From assembly GCA_024278955.1 (NCBI GenBank), contig JAJRSE010000070.1, positions 1 through 43,170 on the forward strand: 43,170 bases of DNA. Reading direction: 5' to 3'. The stretch comes from Planctomycetota bacterium. GTDB taxonomy: Bacteria > Planctomycetota > Planctomycetia > Pirellulales > Lacipirellulaceae. Each line of letters starts with the position of its first letter. The first letter of the stretch is position 1. The notes under the pieces were generated by a model. That model had not been told where the DNA came from and did no database searches. It saw nothing but the letters and a program-made list of their open reading frames with translations. This document shows, piece by piece, positions 16,220 through 25,471 of the stretch. The position numbers were made by a program, and so were the translations under genes.

Positions 16220-16846
16220 ATGGCCAGATACACCGGACCAGTTTGCCGTTTATGCCGTCGCGATGGCATGAAGTTGTTCCTTAAGGGGTTACGCTGCGAC
16301 ACCTCGAAGTGTGGCATTGAGCGTCGCGAGGCGCCTCCTGGGCAGCATCAATATCGCCGTGGGAAGCAGACAGACTACGGGCTGCATTTGCGGGAGAAGC
16401 AAAAGGTTAAGCATTACTACGGTGTGCTAGAGCGTCAGTTCCGCCGTTATTTCCAGAAGGCAGAGCATACCAAGGGCAACACGGGCGATGTTTTGATGGC
16501 CCTTTTGGAGCGTCGCTTGGATAACGTGATCCATCGCATGGGTTTTGGGCAGAGCCGTAGTGCGGCACGCCAGTTGATTAACCACGGTCATGTGACGATT
16601 AACGGCAAGCGTTGCGACGTGGCCAGCTACCAGGTGAATGTTGGTGATGTGATACGAGTGAAGAATCGGGCGAAGAGCCTCGATCGTGTACGGGCGGCTT
16701 TGGCAGAGAATGGACGAGACGTTCCTGACTTTTTGTCGGTTACCGAATCGGACATCCCCGAAGGCGTGGTTAGCCGATTGCCTCAGGCAGAAGACGTTTC
16801 GATTCCAATTCAAGCCCAGTTGATTATTGAATTGTGTTCTCGCTAG
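16220..16846 (+). CDS. rpsD: 30S ribosomal protein S4, zinc-finger type
   Basis: 208 residues. S4 nucleates 30S assembly and in E. coli represses the alpha operon. N-terminal C9-x2-C12 and C26-x4-C31 form the zinc site found in Gram-positive-type S4. The S4 RNA-binding domain is seen in RRLDNVIHRMGFGQSRSAARQL and NHGHVTINGKRCDVASYQV. C-terminus VPIQAQLIIELCSR-like, as expected. ATG at 16220. Confidence 0.97.
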   Translation: MARYTGPVCRLCRRDGMKLFLKGLRCDTSKCGIERREAPPGQHQYRRGKQTDYGLHLREKQKVKHYYGVLERQFRRYFQKAEHTKGNTGDVLMALLERRLDNVIHRMGFGQSRSAARQLINHGHVTINGKRCDVASYQVNVGDVIRVKNRAKSLDRVRAALAENGRDVPDFLSVTESDIPEGVVSRLPQAEDVSIPIQAQLIIELCSR

Positions 16847-16920
16847 TTAGCTGACGAGGATGGATTGCGTCTTGTAGCTAGATTTTCGATTTACAAACTC
16901 CCCCCCAACTAATTTCCTCT

Positions 16921-16955
16921 GGCTGACAGCGAATCGCTGAAGGCTGACAGCTTTC
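16921..16955 (+). repeat. GCTGA-type heptads upstream of rpoA
   Basis: Successive 7-base units GGCTGAC, AGCGAAT, CGCTGAA, GGCTGAC and AGCTTTC; GGCTGACAGC occurs at 16921-16930 and again at 16942-16951, a period of 21 bases or three units. Unlike most other members, a strong GGAGG ribosome site (16961-16965) separates the array from the start codon. Confidence 0.6.
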
Positions 16956-16972
16956 TTAACGGAGGTTATCTT

Positions 16973-17974
<1,002 letters not shown>

Positions 17975-18035
17975 ACGGATTTTACAAGCAGAGTTAATTT
18001 CAGGGCTCACGGAACAGATCGTTCTAGAGCATGTC

Positions 18036-18051
18036 CTGGGAGGTTTCCCAG
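18036..18051 (+). other. Hairpin in the rpoA-rplQ spacer
   Basis: CTGGGA (18036-18041), loop GGTT, TCCCAG (18046-18051): perfect 6-bp stem with a 4-nt loop. A second weaker stem (GAAC...GTTC) precedes it at 18012-18024. No T-run; possible processing site in the 115-base spacer. Confidence 0.45.
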
Positions 18052-18089
18052 TGATAGCCATGAAAAACTAATCAACAACGAAAATTATC

Positions 18090-18752
18090 ATGAGACACAG
18101 AAGAAAGGGCCGAGTTCTCGGTCGTAGCCCGAAGCATCAGCGAGCGTTGCTTCGCAGTTTGGCAAGTGCGTTGCTTTTGACCGAGCGAGATGCCGAGTTG
18201 GATGAAAATACGCCTAAGGTCAAGGGCCGGATTATCACTACGGTTAGCAAAGCCAAGGAGGTCCGTCCGCTGGTTGAGAAGTGTGTTACGATTGCGCGTC
18301 GTTCGCTGGCTTCGCAAGAAGCAGCCGCAGAACACGGTACTCAGGCTGAGCGTGGTACCGAGGCTTGGAAGTCGTGGCGTTCGAGCGACGACTGGCGAGC
18401 GTGGAACCAAGCAATTGCTCCTGCGGTAACAGCACGTCGCCGTTGTGTTCAGTTGTTGGGCGACAAGCAGGCCGTCCGTATTTTGTTCGACGAGATTGCT
18501 CCGCGATTTGCAGATCGTCCTGGCGGATACACGCGTATTATCCGCTTGGCAAAGCCACGTCTTGGAGACGCAGGAGTTCGAGCAATTTTGGAGTTTGTGG
18601 GTGTTCGAGATCGAGTGGTTGAGCGGAGCGAGAAGCCTTCATTTGACGACGCAGAAGACACCTCCGATACCTTAGGCGAAGTGGCCGAGAGTGAAGTGGT
18701 CGAATCGGATGTGGCGACCGATGCAGATGAGGCAAAAAAGGACGCGGAGTAG
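18090..18752 (+). CDS. rplQ: 50S ribosomal protein L17, enlarged form
   Basis: 220 residues against about 120-130 in most bacteria. The core is clear: MRHRRKGRVLGRSPKHQRALLRSL, the RIITTVSKAKEVRPLVEK segment and RPGGYTRIIRLAKPRLGDAG. Two additions stand out: an insertion of about 45 residues (roughly 80-125, with WKSWRSSDDWRAWN) in the middle, and an acidic C-terminal tail after residue 180 (DDAEDTSDTLGEVAESE...). Last gene of the super-operon. No terminator is seen in the 52 bases that follow. Confidence 0.95.
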   Translation: MRHRRKGRVLGRSPKHQRALLRSLASALLLTERDAELDENTPKVKGRIITTVSKAKEVRPLVEKCVTIARRSLASQEAAAEHGTQAERGTEAWKSWRSSDDWRAWNQAIAPAVTARRRCVQLLGDKQAVRILFDEIAPRFADRPGGYTRIIRLAKPRLGDAGVRAILEFVGVRDRVVERSEKPSFDDAEDTSDTLGEVAESEVVESDVATDADEAKKDAE

Positions 18753-18804
18753 GTCACGTTGCCGCTTTGTTGAACGGGTTTTGATATCTTGAGGCACTCG
18801 CGCT

Positions 18805-19386
18805 ATGGAAAGCCTGGGCCGCGGTTTTGATTTCACCCGAGCGATGCGACATCTTTGTGAAGACATTGTCGTGCGGTCGCCTGATTTGAGTCACGTTGAT
18901 CTTCGGCGCGTGGCCATTAGCATGTGTCGAACGCGACACACGGGGTCGCATGGCACTTACGCATCGTTGACTCCTTTGCGGTTTGAGTCGGGTGCTACTC
19001 AGAAAAAGCTTCGCGGTCGCAAGTATGGAGTAGAGCGTGTTTGGGATGAATCGGGCGAGGAATTTCTCTATATCCTGAGCTTCTACGTTCCTCGTTTTCT
19101 GAATACTTCGCTGGAAGAAAAGCTCTCGACCGTGTTTCACGAGCTTTGGCATATCAGCCAGGAGTTTGATGGCGATTTGCGACGATTTGAGGGCCGGTAT
19201 TACGCGCATGGTTCTTCGCAACGCGACTACGATGCGAAGATGAATAAGCTGGCTCAGCGATGGCTTTCGTTGGGCCCTCCTGAGCACTTGTACGATTTTC
19301 TAGCTCCTAGCTTTGACGAGCTTGCGGAGGAGTACGGCAAGGTGGTTGGTACGCATTGGCCTACGCCAAGGCTTATTCCTCTCTAG
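18805..19386 (+). CDS. Putative zinc metallopeptidase (HExxH)
   Basis: 193 residues. HELWH at residues 112-116, on a predicted helix with hydrophobic flanks (TVFHELWHISQ), is a standard zinc-protease motif; the following EFDGDLRRF and YYAHG segment offers candidates for the third ligand. No signal peptide or membrane segment, so probably cytoplasmic. The layout resembles small phage-type or SprT-like metallopeptidases, but I cannot place the family firmly. It begins 52 bases after rplQ in the same direction and may be read through from the ribosomal operon. Substrate unknown. Confidence 0.7.
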   Translation: MESLGRGFDFTRAMRHLCEDIVVRSPDLSHVDLRRVAISMCRTRHTGSHGTYASLTPLRFESGATQKKLRGRKYGVERVWDESGEEFLYILSFYVPRFLNTSLEEKLSTVFHELWHISQEFDGDLRRFEGRYYAHGSSQRDYDAKMNKLAQRWLSLGPPEHLYDFLAPSFDELAEEYGKVVGTHWPTPRLIPL

Positions 19387-19413
19387 TAGTCTACCGCGCT
19401 CAACATTCAAGTT

Positions 19414-19491
19414 GGGTGCCACTGCTGGCTTGCCCAGCAGTGGACGTCGGGTACCCGCTTCGCACTGCTGGACGAGCCAGTAGTGGCACCC
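19414..19491. repeat. 78-bp imperfect palindrome made of two hairpins
   Basis: GGGTGCCACTGCTGGCT (19414-19430) pairs with 19475-19491 with one mismatch, CCAGCAGTG (19434-19442) pairs with CACTGCTGG (19463-19471), and the centre is the palindrome GGGTACCC (19449-19456). Each half is also a hairpin by itself: CCACTGCTGG (19419-19428) with CCAGCAGTGG (19434-19443). This paired-hairpin layout is like REP/BIME elements. I recall the CCACTGCTGG motif as a common intergenic repeat in planctomycetes, from memory only. It lies in the 256-base gap between the metallopeptidase and the lipoprotein. Confidence 0.85.
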
Positions 19492-19642
19492 GAAAACCAA
19501 GCAGCGATGGAATACGAGCCGCAAACGATGCCGGAATCATTGCTAGCAGTGCTAGGTTGCATTGACGCGAACGACAACTCCCCATACGGTTCGGGGCCTT
19601 CTCGGGAATTTACTTAGGCTTGCTCACGAAATCGATAGGTCC

Positions 19643-20536
19643 ATGCGCCAACAGCTCCGAAAATGGAATGTGGCAAGCTTGCGGTGGCTGGCGATCAGTC
19701 TGCTACTTACTTGGACCAGTGGGTGCAGTCTGATGTTTTCGGAGACGCTTACGCCAGAAGCTCAGTCGTTTTTGCAACCTGCGAAGACGGCTCCCGATAG
19801 TGTTACGCTAGAAATTTTTCAAGCGAGAGTGCCGACGTCGGATTCCGGATTGTTGGAACAGTTGTGGCAGGAAGTCGATGAGCAGCGTTTGAGCGTTGAA
19901 TCTCGCCGCGAGTTAGTCCGCAATGGTTTCCGTGTCGGAGTCTTGGGCGGCGCGTTGCCCGATTTGCTGGCGAAGCATTTGAATCTACAAAGCGAAATGC
20001 CCAGTGCGTCGGCCGAACGCGTGATTACTGGCGAGAATGCAGATCCCCAGGTAGTGCGACGTGTGATGCAACTAAATCGCCACGAATCTGCGACCGTACA
20101 AGCGTCGGATCTTGAGGAGCACCGACATATATTGATTAGCGACGATCGCGGCGTGAAGGGGCGCGGATACGAGCAAGTTCAGGCGGTGTATTCTTTGCGA
20201 GCCGAACCAGTGCCTGGACAACGGGTATCACTCGATTTGACGCCCGAGTTGTATTTCGGCGAACTTCGCAATCGTTACTCGGGCAGCGATCAGGGGATTT
20301 TTCTCATCACGCCGTCTCGGGAGCGTGAGATCTACGATCAGTTTAGGATGGCGGTCGAGTTAGCTCCCGGCGAATTGCTGGTGGTGAGTTGTCTGCCGAA
20401 GGCACGTGGCACACTAGGCCACGCTTTTCACGAGGTCGATCGTGGAGAGGGTGCCGAGCAAAAGTTGCTTCTGGTGCGACTGTTGCAGGTGCCAGGAAGC
20501 GAGATCCTGGCAGATGCTGTCGTCAGTCAGCAATGA
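19643..20536 (+). CDS. Predicted lipoprotein of unknown function
   Basis: 297 residues. Signal peptide with hydrophobic LAISLLLTW and lipobox TSGC at residues 25-28 predicts lipid attachment at C28. The ATG at 19643 is preferred over a TTG at 19562, which would put 27 residues before the signal peptide. The mature part has no domain I recognise; it includes QVQAVYSLRAEPVPGQRVSLDLTPEL, beta-rich in appearance. It lies upstream of aldolase with a 220-base gap, so probably separately transcribed. Confidence 0.75.
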   Translation: MRQQLRKWNVASLRWLAISLLLTWTSGCSLMFSETLTPEAQSFLQPAKTAPDSVTLEIFQARVPTSDSGLLEQLWQEVDEQRLSVESRRELVRNGFRVGVLGGALPDLLAKHLNLQSEMPSASAERVITGENADPQVVRRVMQLNRHESATVQASDLEEHRHILISDDRGVKGRGYEQVQAVYSLRAEPVPGQRVSLDLTPELYFGELRNRYSGSDQGIFLITPSREREIYDQFRMAVELAPGELLVVSCLPKARGTLGHAFHEVDRGEGAEQKLLLVRLLQVPGSEILADAVVSQQ

Positions 20537-20756
20537 GCATTTAACGAAAAAATCGCGTCTGGCAAGCAGTGCGATGAGTGCTGAAAGTCGCTCAGGTGGC
20601 CCCCTCTTCTACGCCCCCGAAAAATGGTACAATGTGTCCCGTCGGGGTGCTTTAGCCGCCTCGACTAGAGCCAGAAACTGCAACTACGAGTCGTCAGATT
20701 GGGCGGGGCGTAGATTTAATTTATTTGAAGAGTTTTTTGACACGAAGGAGTGAGCC

Positions 20757-21800
20757 ATGCCATTGGTACCGATGCGATTGTTGCTTGATCATGCCGCCGA
20801 GAACGATTACGGCCTTGCGGCTTTTAATGTGAACAACATGGAACAGATCCAGGCGATCATGGAAGCGGCGAAAGAGACCAATTCGCCGGTCATAGTTCAG
20901 GCTAGCCGTGGCGCTCGTTCCTACTCGCAAGACAACTACCTTCGGCATTTGATGCTTGCCGCCGCTGAGTTGTACCCCGAGATTCCGATGGTCATGCATC
21001 AAGATCATGGTAACAGCGCGGCAACTTGCAAGAGCGCGATAGAGAACGGTTTTACGAGCGTCATGATGGACGGTTCGCTGGAAGAAGACGGCAAGACGCC
21101 GGCCGACTATGCTTACAACGCAGGCGTTACGAAGGAAGTTGTGGAAGCAGCTCACGCCTTGGGGGTTTCGGTCGAAGGCGAGTTGGGTTGTCTTGGTTCG
21201 CTCGAATCGGGCGAAGGAGAGCAAGAAGACGGCCATGGTGCCGTGGGCCAACTGACGAAAGAACAGCTGTTGACCGATCCGGAAGAGGCCGAGCGATTTG
21301 TTTCTGAAACGGGTGTGGATGCTTTGGCCGTAGCAATTGGTACCAGCCATGGTGCTTACAAGTTTACAAGCAAGCCAACGGGCGAAGTGTTGGCGATGGA
21401 CCGGATTGAGGAGATCCATCGTCGGCTTCCGAACTGCCACCTCGTAATGCATGGCAGCAGCAGCGTGCCGCAGGATTTGCAGGACGTGATCAATAAGTAT
21501 GGCGGCAGCCTGCGACAAACTTGGGGTGTGCCTGTCGAGGAAATTCAGCGTGGCATCAAGAGTGGTGTCCGCAAGGTGAATGTCGATACCGACAATCGGT
21601 TGGCGATTACCGGTGCGATTCGCAAAGTGCTAAGCGAGACCCCCGAAAAGTTCGACCCACGTGATTATTTGAAGCCGGCACGTGAGGCGATGAAAGAGGT
21701 CTGTGTCGCACGCATGGTCTCGTTCGGCCAAGCAGGGAATGCCTCGAAGGTAAAGCCGGTTTCGATCGATAAATTTGCCAGCTTTTACGCAATGGCTTAG
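20757..21800 (+). CDS. fba: Fructose-bisphosphate aldolase, class II
   Basis: 347 residues. Cleaves fructose 1,6-bisphosphate to dihydroxyacetone phosphate and glyceraldehyde 3-phosphate in glycolysis, and reverses this in gluconeogenesis. Zinc ligands are expected in [16 protein letters not shown] and [18 protein letters not shown] is the phosphate-binding segment. Length and motifs such as [18 protein letters not shown] fit the class IIB group often named CbbA/FbaA. GAAGGAG lies about 8 bases before the ATG. A weak TACAAT at 20628-20633 might be the -10 box but has no good -35. Confidence 0.95.
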   Translation: MPLVPMRLLLDHAAENDYGLAAFNVNNMEQIQAIMEAAKETNSPVIVQASRGARSYSQDNYLRHLMLAAAELYPEIPMVMHQDHGNSAATCKSAIENGFTSVMMDGSLEEDGKTPADYAYNAGVTKEVVEAAHALGVSVEGELGCLGSLESGEGEQEDGHGAVGQLTKEQLLTDPEEAERFVSETGVDALAVAIGTSHGAYKFTSKPTGEVLAMDRIEEIHRRLPNCHLVMHGSSSVPQDLQDVINKYGGSLRQTWGVPVEEIQRGIKSGVRKVNVDTDNRLAITGAIRKVLSETPEKFDPRDYLKPAREAMKEVCVARMVSFGQAGNASKVKPVSIDKFASFYAMA

Positions 21801-21825
21801 GCCGCCGCCCTCGCCGTGGTATAAT
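21797..21825 (+). promoter_or_regulatory. Predicted promoter giving a leaderless Uma2 transcript
   Basis: TTAGGC (21797-21802, overlapping the fba stop) and a perfect TATAAT (21820-21825) with a 17-base spacer. Transcription would start about 7 bases later, at or next to the A of the ATG at 21832, so no room is left for a ribosome site. Confidence 0.6.
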
Positions 21826-21831
21826 CGTTGT

Positions 21832-22392
21832 ATGAGCACTGCTGCGAAAATCACGACAGCTGACGAACTTCTACGCTTGCCCCGGGGTGAGTTTCGGTAT
21901 GAGCTGATACAGGGGGAGTTACGAGTGATGTCGCCTGCTGGGAGTGAGCATGGAGCGATTGGCATGGAGCTTGGTATGCTCCTGGCTTACCACATTCGTG
22001 AGCATCGTTTGGGGCGGGCTTTTTGCGCTGAGACCGGATTCAAGATTGGCAACAATCCCGATACGGTGTTGGCTCCCGATGTTGCTTTTGTTCGCCAGTC
22101 TCGCTTAGACGAGATAGGGATACCCAAAGCTTTCTTTCCCGAAGCACCGGCACTGGTGGTCGAAGTCGCTTCGCCGAGTGATACAATCGAAGAGGTCGAT
22201 GCTAAAATTCGGCGTTGGCTAGCAGCAGGCGTTGAATTGGCTTGGGTCATCAATCCGAGTGGGCGAACGGTAACCATCTATCGTGCCGTCAACGACATTC
22301 AGGTTTTAACCGAGCAGGATACTCTGACAGGCGAATCGGTGGTACCAGGTTTTGCGTGTCAAGTCGCCGAGTTGTTTGTGGGCTTGAAGTAG
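21832..22392 (+). CDS. Uma2 family (DUF820) restriction-endonuclease-fold protein
   Basis: 186 residues. Uma2 proteins have a PD-(D/E)xK nuclease fold; their cellular role is unknown. Visible core: YELIQGEL near residue 25, LAPDVAFV with D83, ALVVEVASPSDT with E111, then the helix DAKIRRWLAAGVELAWVINP with the conserved lysine. The ATG at 21832 matches the family start, whereas the in-frame start at 21775 lies inside fba. Such genes are often present in many copies in planctomycetes and cyanobacteria. Confidence 0.9.
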   Translation: MSTAAKITTADELLRLPRGEFRYELIQGELRVMSPAGSEHGAIGMELGMLLAYHIREHRLGRAFCAETGFKIGNNPDTVLAPDVAFVRQSRLDEIGIPKAFFPEAPALVVEVASPSDTIEEVDAKIRRWLAAGVELAWVINPSGRTVTIYRAVNDIQVLTEQDTLTGESVVPGFACQVAELFVGLK

Positions 22393-22431
22393 CAATTTTT
22401 GCTTTGACTTGCGCGGCTTAGGAAGCCTGAG

Positions 22432-24249
22432 TTAGTCGACGTTGGTACTGTCGGCAGTTTTGTCGACCAACGCGATGAGCTTTTGTCCGGCGACCGGGAT
22501 CATGTCTTTCTCGTCGGTGGCGATCAGGAGGTTTCCGGATTCCTCGATGCTGAAGAGCACGAGGGCCGATTCTCCGTAGCGGGCAAGAAAATCGTCAAAA
22601 TTAAAATCGTCGCTAAGCATCGTTTTCTTGATGACGGCGCCGCCTCTGAAGCGGTCTTCTAAGTATCCTGTTGTTGTCGAGTTGCTGAACAGCGTGCGAC
22701 CACGTTGGTATGCGCCAACCGATTCGGTTCTTTCGCTTGAGCTTTCGGTCGCTGCGACTTGGTAGATTTCCGAGCGCCCGAAGCGTTCGGCAAGCCCCAT
22801 GGCGGCTAAGGTGTTGACTTCGTCGTTTGGGGTCATCGCTAGTAGCCGCCCGATGCCTCCTAAGTCGATTTCTTCTTGGACAAACTCGCTGCCGATGCTG
22901 GCGTAGGCGATCGGCAGCCCAGCCATGCGTGCTGCCGCATTGTTTCGAGGGTTGGTGTCGACCATCAGAACCGGGAACCCCTCTTCCTGGATTGCGACTG
23001 CGATCTCTCGAACTGCGGGAGAGGCACCGGCGAAAAGAATTCCCTGGGGATTCTCGCCCGAGAGTCCTAGCCACCGGGCAAGGGGGGCAAGCGTCAATCC
23101 GTATATCGTGACGGTGGCAACGATGACGAAAAAGGTGATCAGCATAAAGCGTTCGGCCTCTGCTGCTAGGGGATGATCGGCCTCGACGAGAGCCAGAGCA
23201 AACAAGGAACTTACTGCTGCGGCAACGATTCCTCGGGGGTGGATCCAAGCGAGTAAGGTGCGCTCTTGCCAACTTAGCCCGCTGCCAAAAGTTGAGGCAA
23301 AGACCGAGATGGGCCTCACAACCAAGATGAGTAGCAATACGAAACCAACGCTTCCCCAGCCGAGGGTACTTAAAGCTTGCATGTCAATTGTGAGGCGAGA
23401 AGACAGCACAATAAAAAGCGTTGAGATTAAGAGTACTCGTAAGTTCTCTTTGAATTCGACAACGTGGCGAATAGCAACCTGGCGTTGGTTGGCCAGTATG
23501 ATTCCAAGAAGAGTGACCGTCACGAGTCCCGACTCTTCCTGTAGGTAATTGGAAAGGGCAAACAGCAAGATCACGCAGGCGAGAATCACGGGGTTTTGCA
23601 GGTAGTCGGGCACCCAGTAGCGGCGAAGCATCTGTATCATCGCGAAGGCTCCTGCTCCGCTCAGCACGAGGGCGTAGAGCAACGTGGTGCCGAAATAAAA
23701 GAGCGAATCACTGGCGATGTTGCCCTGAGTTTGGTGCAGGACGACTTCAAAGACCAAGGCGGCGATCACTGCACCGATCGGGTCGTTGACAATGCCTTCC
23801 CATTTGGCAAGCGAGCCAATGCGCCGGACCGGTTGAACGTGTCGAAGCAGAGGCAAAATAACGGTAGGTCCGCTGACGGTAAGCAGGGCGCCAAGTAGGA
23901 TTGCCATCTGGGCCGAGAAACCGGCAACGGCGTAGGCAAAGCAGGCCGTGAGTAGCCAAGTGATGAGCAGACCGAGGCTGACCAATCGGAAGACGGCCCC
24001 GCGAGTTTCCTTGATTTCTCGGAAATTGAGACTGAGGCCTCCTTCAAACAGAATAATTCCGACGGCCAGCGAAACAATCGCAAAGAAGAGGCCTTGGTCG
24101 GGGCCCGGTTCGGAGCCTGGGAGTTTTCCTAGCACGACGCCGAAGATGAGAAGCAGAACAATGGCGGGTAGTCGAAACCGCCAAGCAACCCATTGGGCGG
24201 CAATGCCTAGGGCTAGGATGCAAGCAAGATAGAGAGGGTAGTCGTTCAT
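22432..24249 (-). CDS. CPA1-type cation:proton antiporter with TrkA-like domain
   Basis: 605 residues. About 12 membrane segments in residues 1-395, followed by a cytoplasmic Rossmann-like region (GILFAGASPAVREIAVAIQEEGF, VLMVDTN) and a C-terminal part resembling TrkA-C. The ion-binding pair is N155-D156 in GIVNDPIG, the ND form of electroneutral CPA1 exchangers such as NhaP, rather than the DD pair of electrogenic ones. The Rossmann glycines are partly replaced (GASPAV), so nucleotide binding is uncertain. Start at 24249 (MNDYPLYLA); reading further upstream would run into the opposite gene. Convergent with Uma2 (39 bases apart), divergent from the EF-hand gene. Confidence 0.92.
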   Translation of the reverse strand: MNDYPLYLACILALGIAAQWVAWRFRLPAIVLLLIFGVVLGKLPGSEPGPDQGLFFAIVSLAVGIILFEGGLSLNFREIKETRGAVFRLVSLGLLITWLLTACFAYAVAGFSAQMAILLGALLTVSGPTVILPLLRHVQPVRRIGSLAKWEGIVNDPIGAVIAALVFEVVLHQTQGNIASDSLFYFGTTLLYALVLSGAGAFAMIQMLRRYWVPDYLQNPVILACVILLFALSNYLQEESGLVTVTLLGIILANQRQVAIRHVVEFKENLRVLLISTLFIVLSSRLTIDMQALSTLGWGSVGFVLLLILVVRPISVFASTFGSGLSWQERTLLAWIHPRGIVAAAVSSLFALALVEADHPLAAEAERFMLITFFVIVATVTIYGLTLAPLARWLGLSGENPQGILFAGASPAVREIAVAIQEEGFPVLMVDTNPRNNAAARMAGLPIAYASIGSEFVQEEIDLGGIGRLLAMTPNDEVNTLAAMGLAERFGRSEIYQVAATESSSERTESVGAYQRGRTLFSNSTTTGYLEDRFRGGAVIKKTMLSDDFNFDDFLARYGESALVLFSIEESGNLLIATDEKDMIPVAGQKLIALVDKTADSTNVD

Positions 24250-24460
24250 AGCGAGAAGAGGGCTAGCGGGGATTGGTAAGGCGTGGCAGGTGCCGTATTT
24301 TAGGCCAACTTTCAGAACAGGCGATAGCAAATGGGTCCAATCTTCGGGGGTGGTTTTGGCAGTTCTCGCGGAACTTTCCTTGCAGGGCGGGGTTTTAACT
24401 AGTGAAGGGCAATGAAAGCAACTTGCCAGGGCCAAATTCCACTCCATGGGGCACTCAGCC

Positions 24461-25279
24461 ATGCGATATTTACAATTCATGTTCGTTTTGATGTTGTCGG
24501 CAGTTTTTGTCGGTTCGGCTTTTGCAGGCGACGGTGCCGAGGGGAAAAAGGGCGATCGGCCTGGACGCGGAGAGTTCCGGAAAAAGATGTTGGAGGAGTT
24601 CGACGCCGATGGTGACGGCGAACTGAGCGATGACGAACGTGCCACGGCACGGGAGGAGATGCGGGGTCGGCGGGGCAAGGACGGAGCCAAGGGTCGTCGC
24701 GAAGGTAAGGGAGGAAAAGGTCCGCCGAGTCCTGAGCGGTTATTCGAGAAGTTCGACGCCGATGGCGATAATCAGTTGAGCCGCGAGGAATTCATGGAAT
24801 TGGCCAAGTCGATGCAAGAGCATCGCGAGCGACATCGTCGCAGCAAAGGCCAAGCTGGCAAGGGGAGTGGTCGTCGAGGCGGTCCGCCCGAGGGGCGACC
24901 AGGACCTCCACGAGAAGGGCGTCGCGACTTTGGTTCACGTCCAGAGCTTCAGAACCCGGGAGATCGTCCAGGACCACCGCCTCGTGGAAAAGAAGGACGT
25001 CGTGGGAAAGGTCCAGAAGGTCATGGGCGGCGTCCGCCTAATCCAGGAAAATTGTTCGATCGCTTTGACGAGAACGAGGATGGCCAGCTTAGTCGTGAGG
25101 AATTTATGGAACTAGCACACTCGATGCGTGAGCGACATGGCCGAGGAAAAGATCGAATGGGCAAGGGACGCGACGGTCGAAAAGGAGGTCCTGGTCGTGA
25201 AGGACGCGATCGGCCGCGGCCTGAGTTCGACGGGGGTGCCGGCTCAGAACCTACCGAAACTGACGACAGCTCGGTCTGA
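24461..25279 (+). CDS. Secreted EF-hand protein with Gly/Pro/Arg-rich linkers
   Basis: 272 residues. Signal peptide (FMFVLMLSAVFVGSAFAG, cleavage near residue 22). Three EF-hand loops: residues 48-59 (DADGDGELSDDE), 99-110 (DADGDNQLSREE) and 203-214 (DENEDGQLSREE), each with calcium-type residues at positions 1, 3, 5, 7, 9 and 12. Loops 2 and 3 are followed by a near-identical helix (FMELAKSMQEH, FMELAHSMRER), showing internal duplication. The linkers are very rich in Gly, Arg, Lys and Pro. Secreted EF-hand proteins of this kind are frequent in planctomycetes. An alternative ATG is at 24446. Confidence 0.85.
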   Translation: MRYLQFMFVLMLSAVFVGSAFAGDGAEGKKGDRPGRGEFRKKMLEEFDADGDGELSDDERATAREEMRGRRGKDGAKGRREGKGGKGPPSPERLFEKFDADGDNQLSREEFMELAKSMQEHRERHRRSKGQAGKGSGRRGGPPEGRPGPPREGRRDFGSRPELQNPGDRPGPPPRGKEGRRGKGPEGHGRRPPNPGKLFDRFDENEDGQLSREEFMELAHSMRERHGRGKDRMGKGRDGRKGGPGREGRDRPRPEFDGGAGSEPTETDDSSV

Positions 25280-25309
25280 TTAGCGATTTTACCACAGAAA
25301 CACCACTTA

Positions 25310-25349
25310 GGCCCCGTGCGCTGTATGCCCCCAGCTGGTGCACGGGGCC
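25310..25349. repeat. GC-rich hairpin after the EF-hand gene
   Basis: GGCCCCGTGC (25310-25319) and GCACGGGGCC (25340-25349) form a perfect 10-bp stem around a 20-base loop. 30 bases after the EF-hand stop. No T-run follows, so it may be a terminator without U-tract or a dispersed palindromic element. Confidence 0.55.
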
Positions 25350-25382
25350 GGGGTGTATTGTGAAAAATCGAGTAAGGACATC

Positions 25383-25416
25383 AAAGCCTGGAGATTGCAA
25401 TCTCCAGGGCTTTCGG
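25383..25416. repeat. Palindromic repeat, copy 1
   Basis: Contains a perfect 22-base palindrome at 25387-25408 with centre GGAGATTGCAATCTCC, flanked by AAGC and GGCTTTCGG. A second copy with the same centre ATTGCAATCTC and the same flanks lies at 37733-37764. Both are upstream of genes for exported or membrane proteins. Confidence 0.8.
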
Positions 25417-25471
25417 TACGATTTTGAGGATTCTACTGCCTGGTGCGAGAGCATCTCTTGCCCAAGAAAGT

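Noticed and set aside
20574..20753. 59-codon ORF ending just before fba
   Set aside because: No ribosome site at its ATG, mixed composition, overlaps the region where the fba promoter should be, and no recognisable features.
22393..22431. Short stem GGCTTAGGAAGCC between the convergent Uma2 and antiporter genes
   Set aside because: Only 5 bp with no T-run; too weak to call a terminator.
24250..24690. N-terminal extension of the antiporter frame into the EF-hand gene
   Set aside because: The extension lies antisense to the EF-hand gene start and lacks membrane-protein features; the internal start at 24249 begins the first membrane segment.
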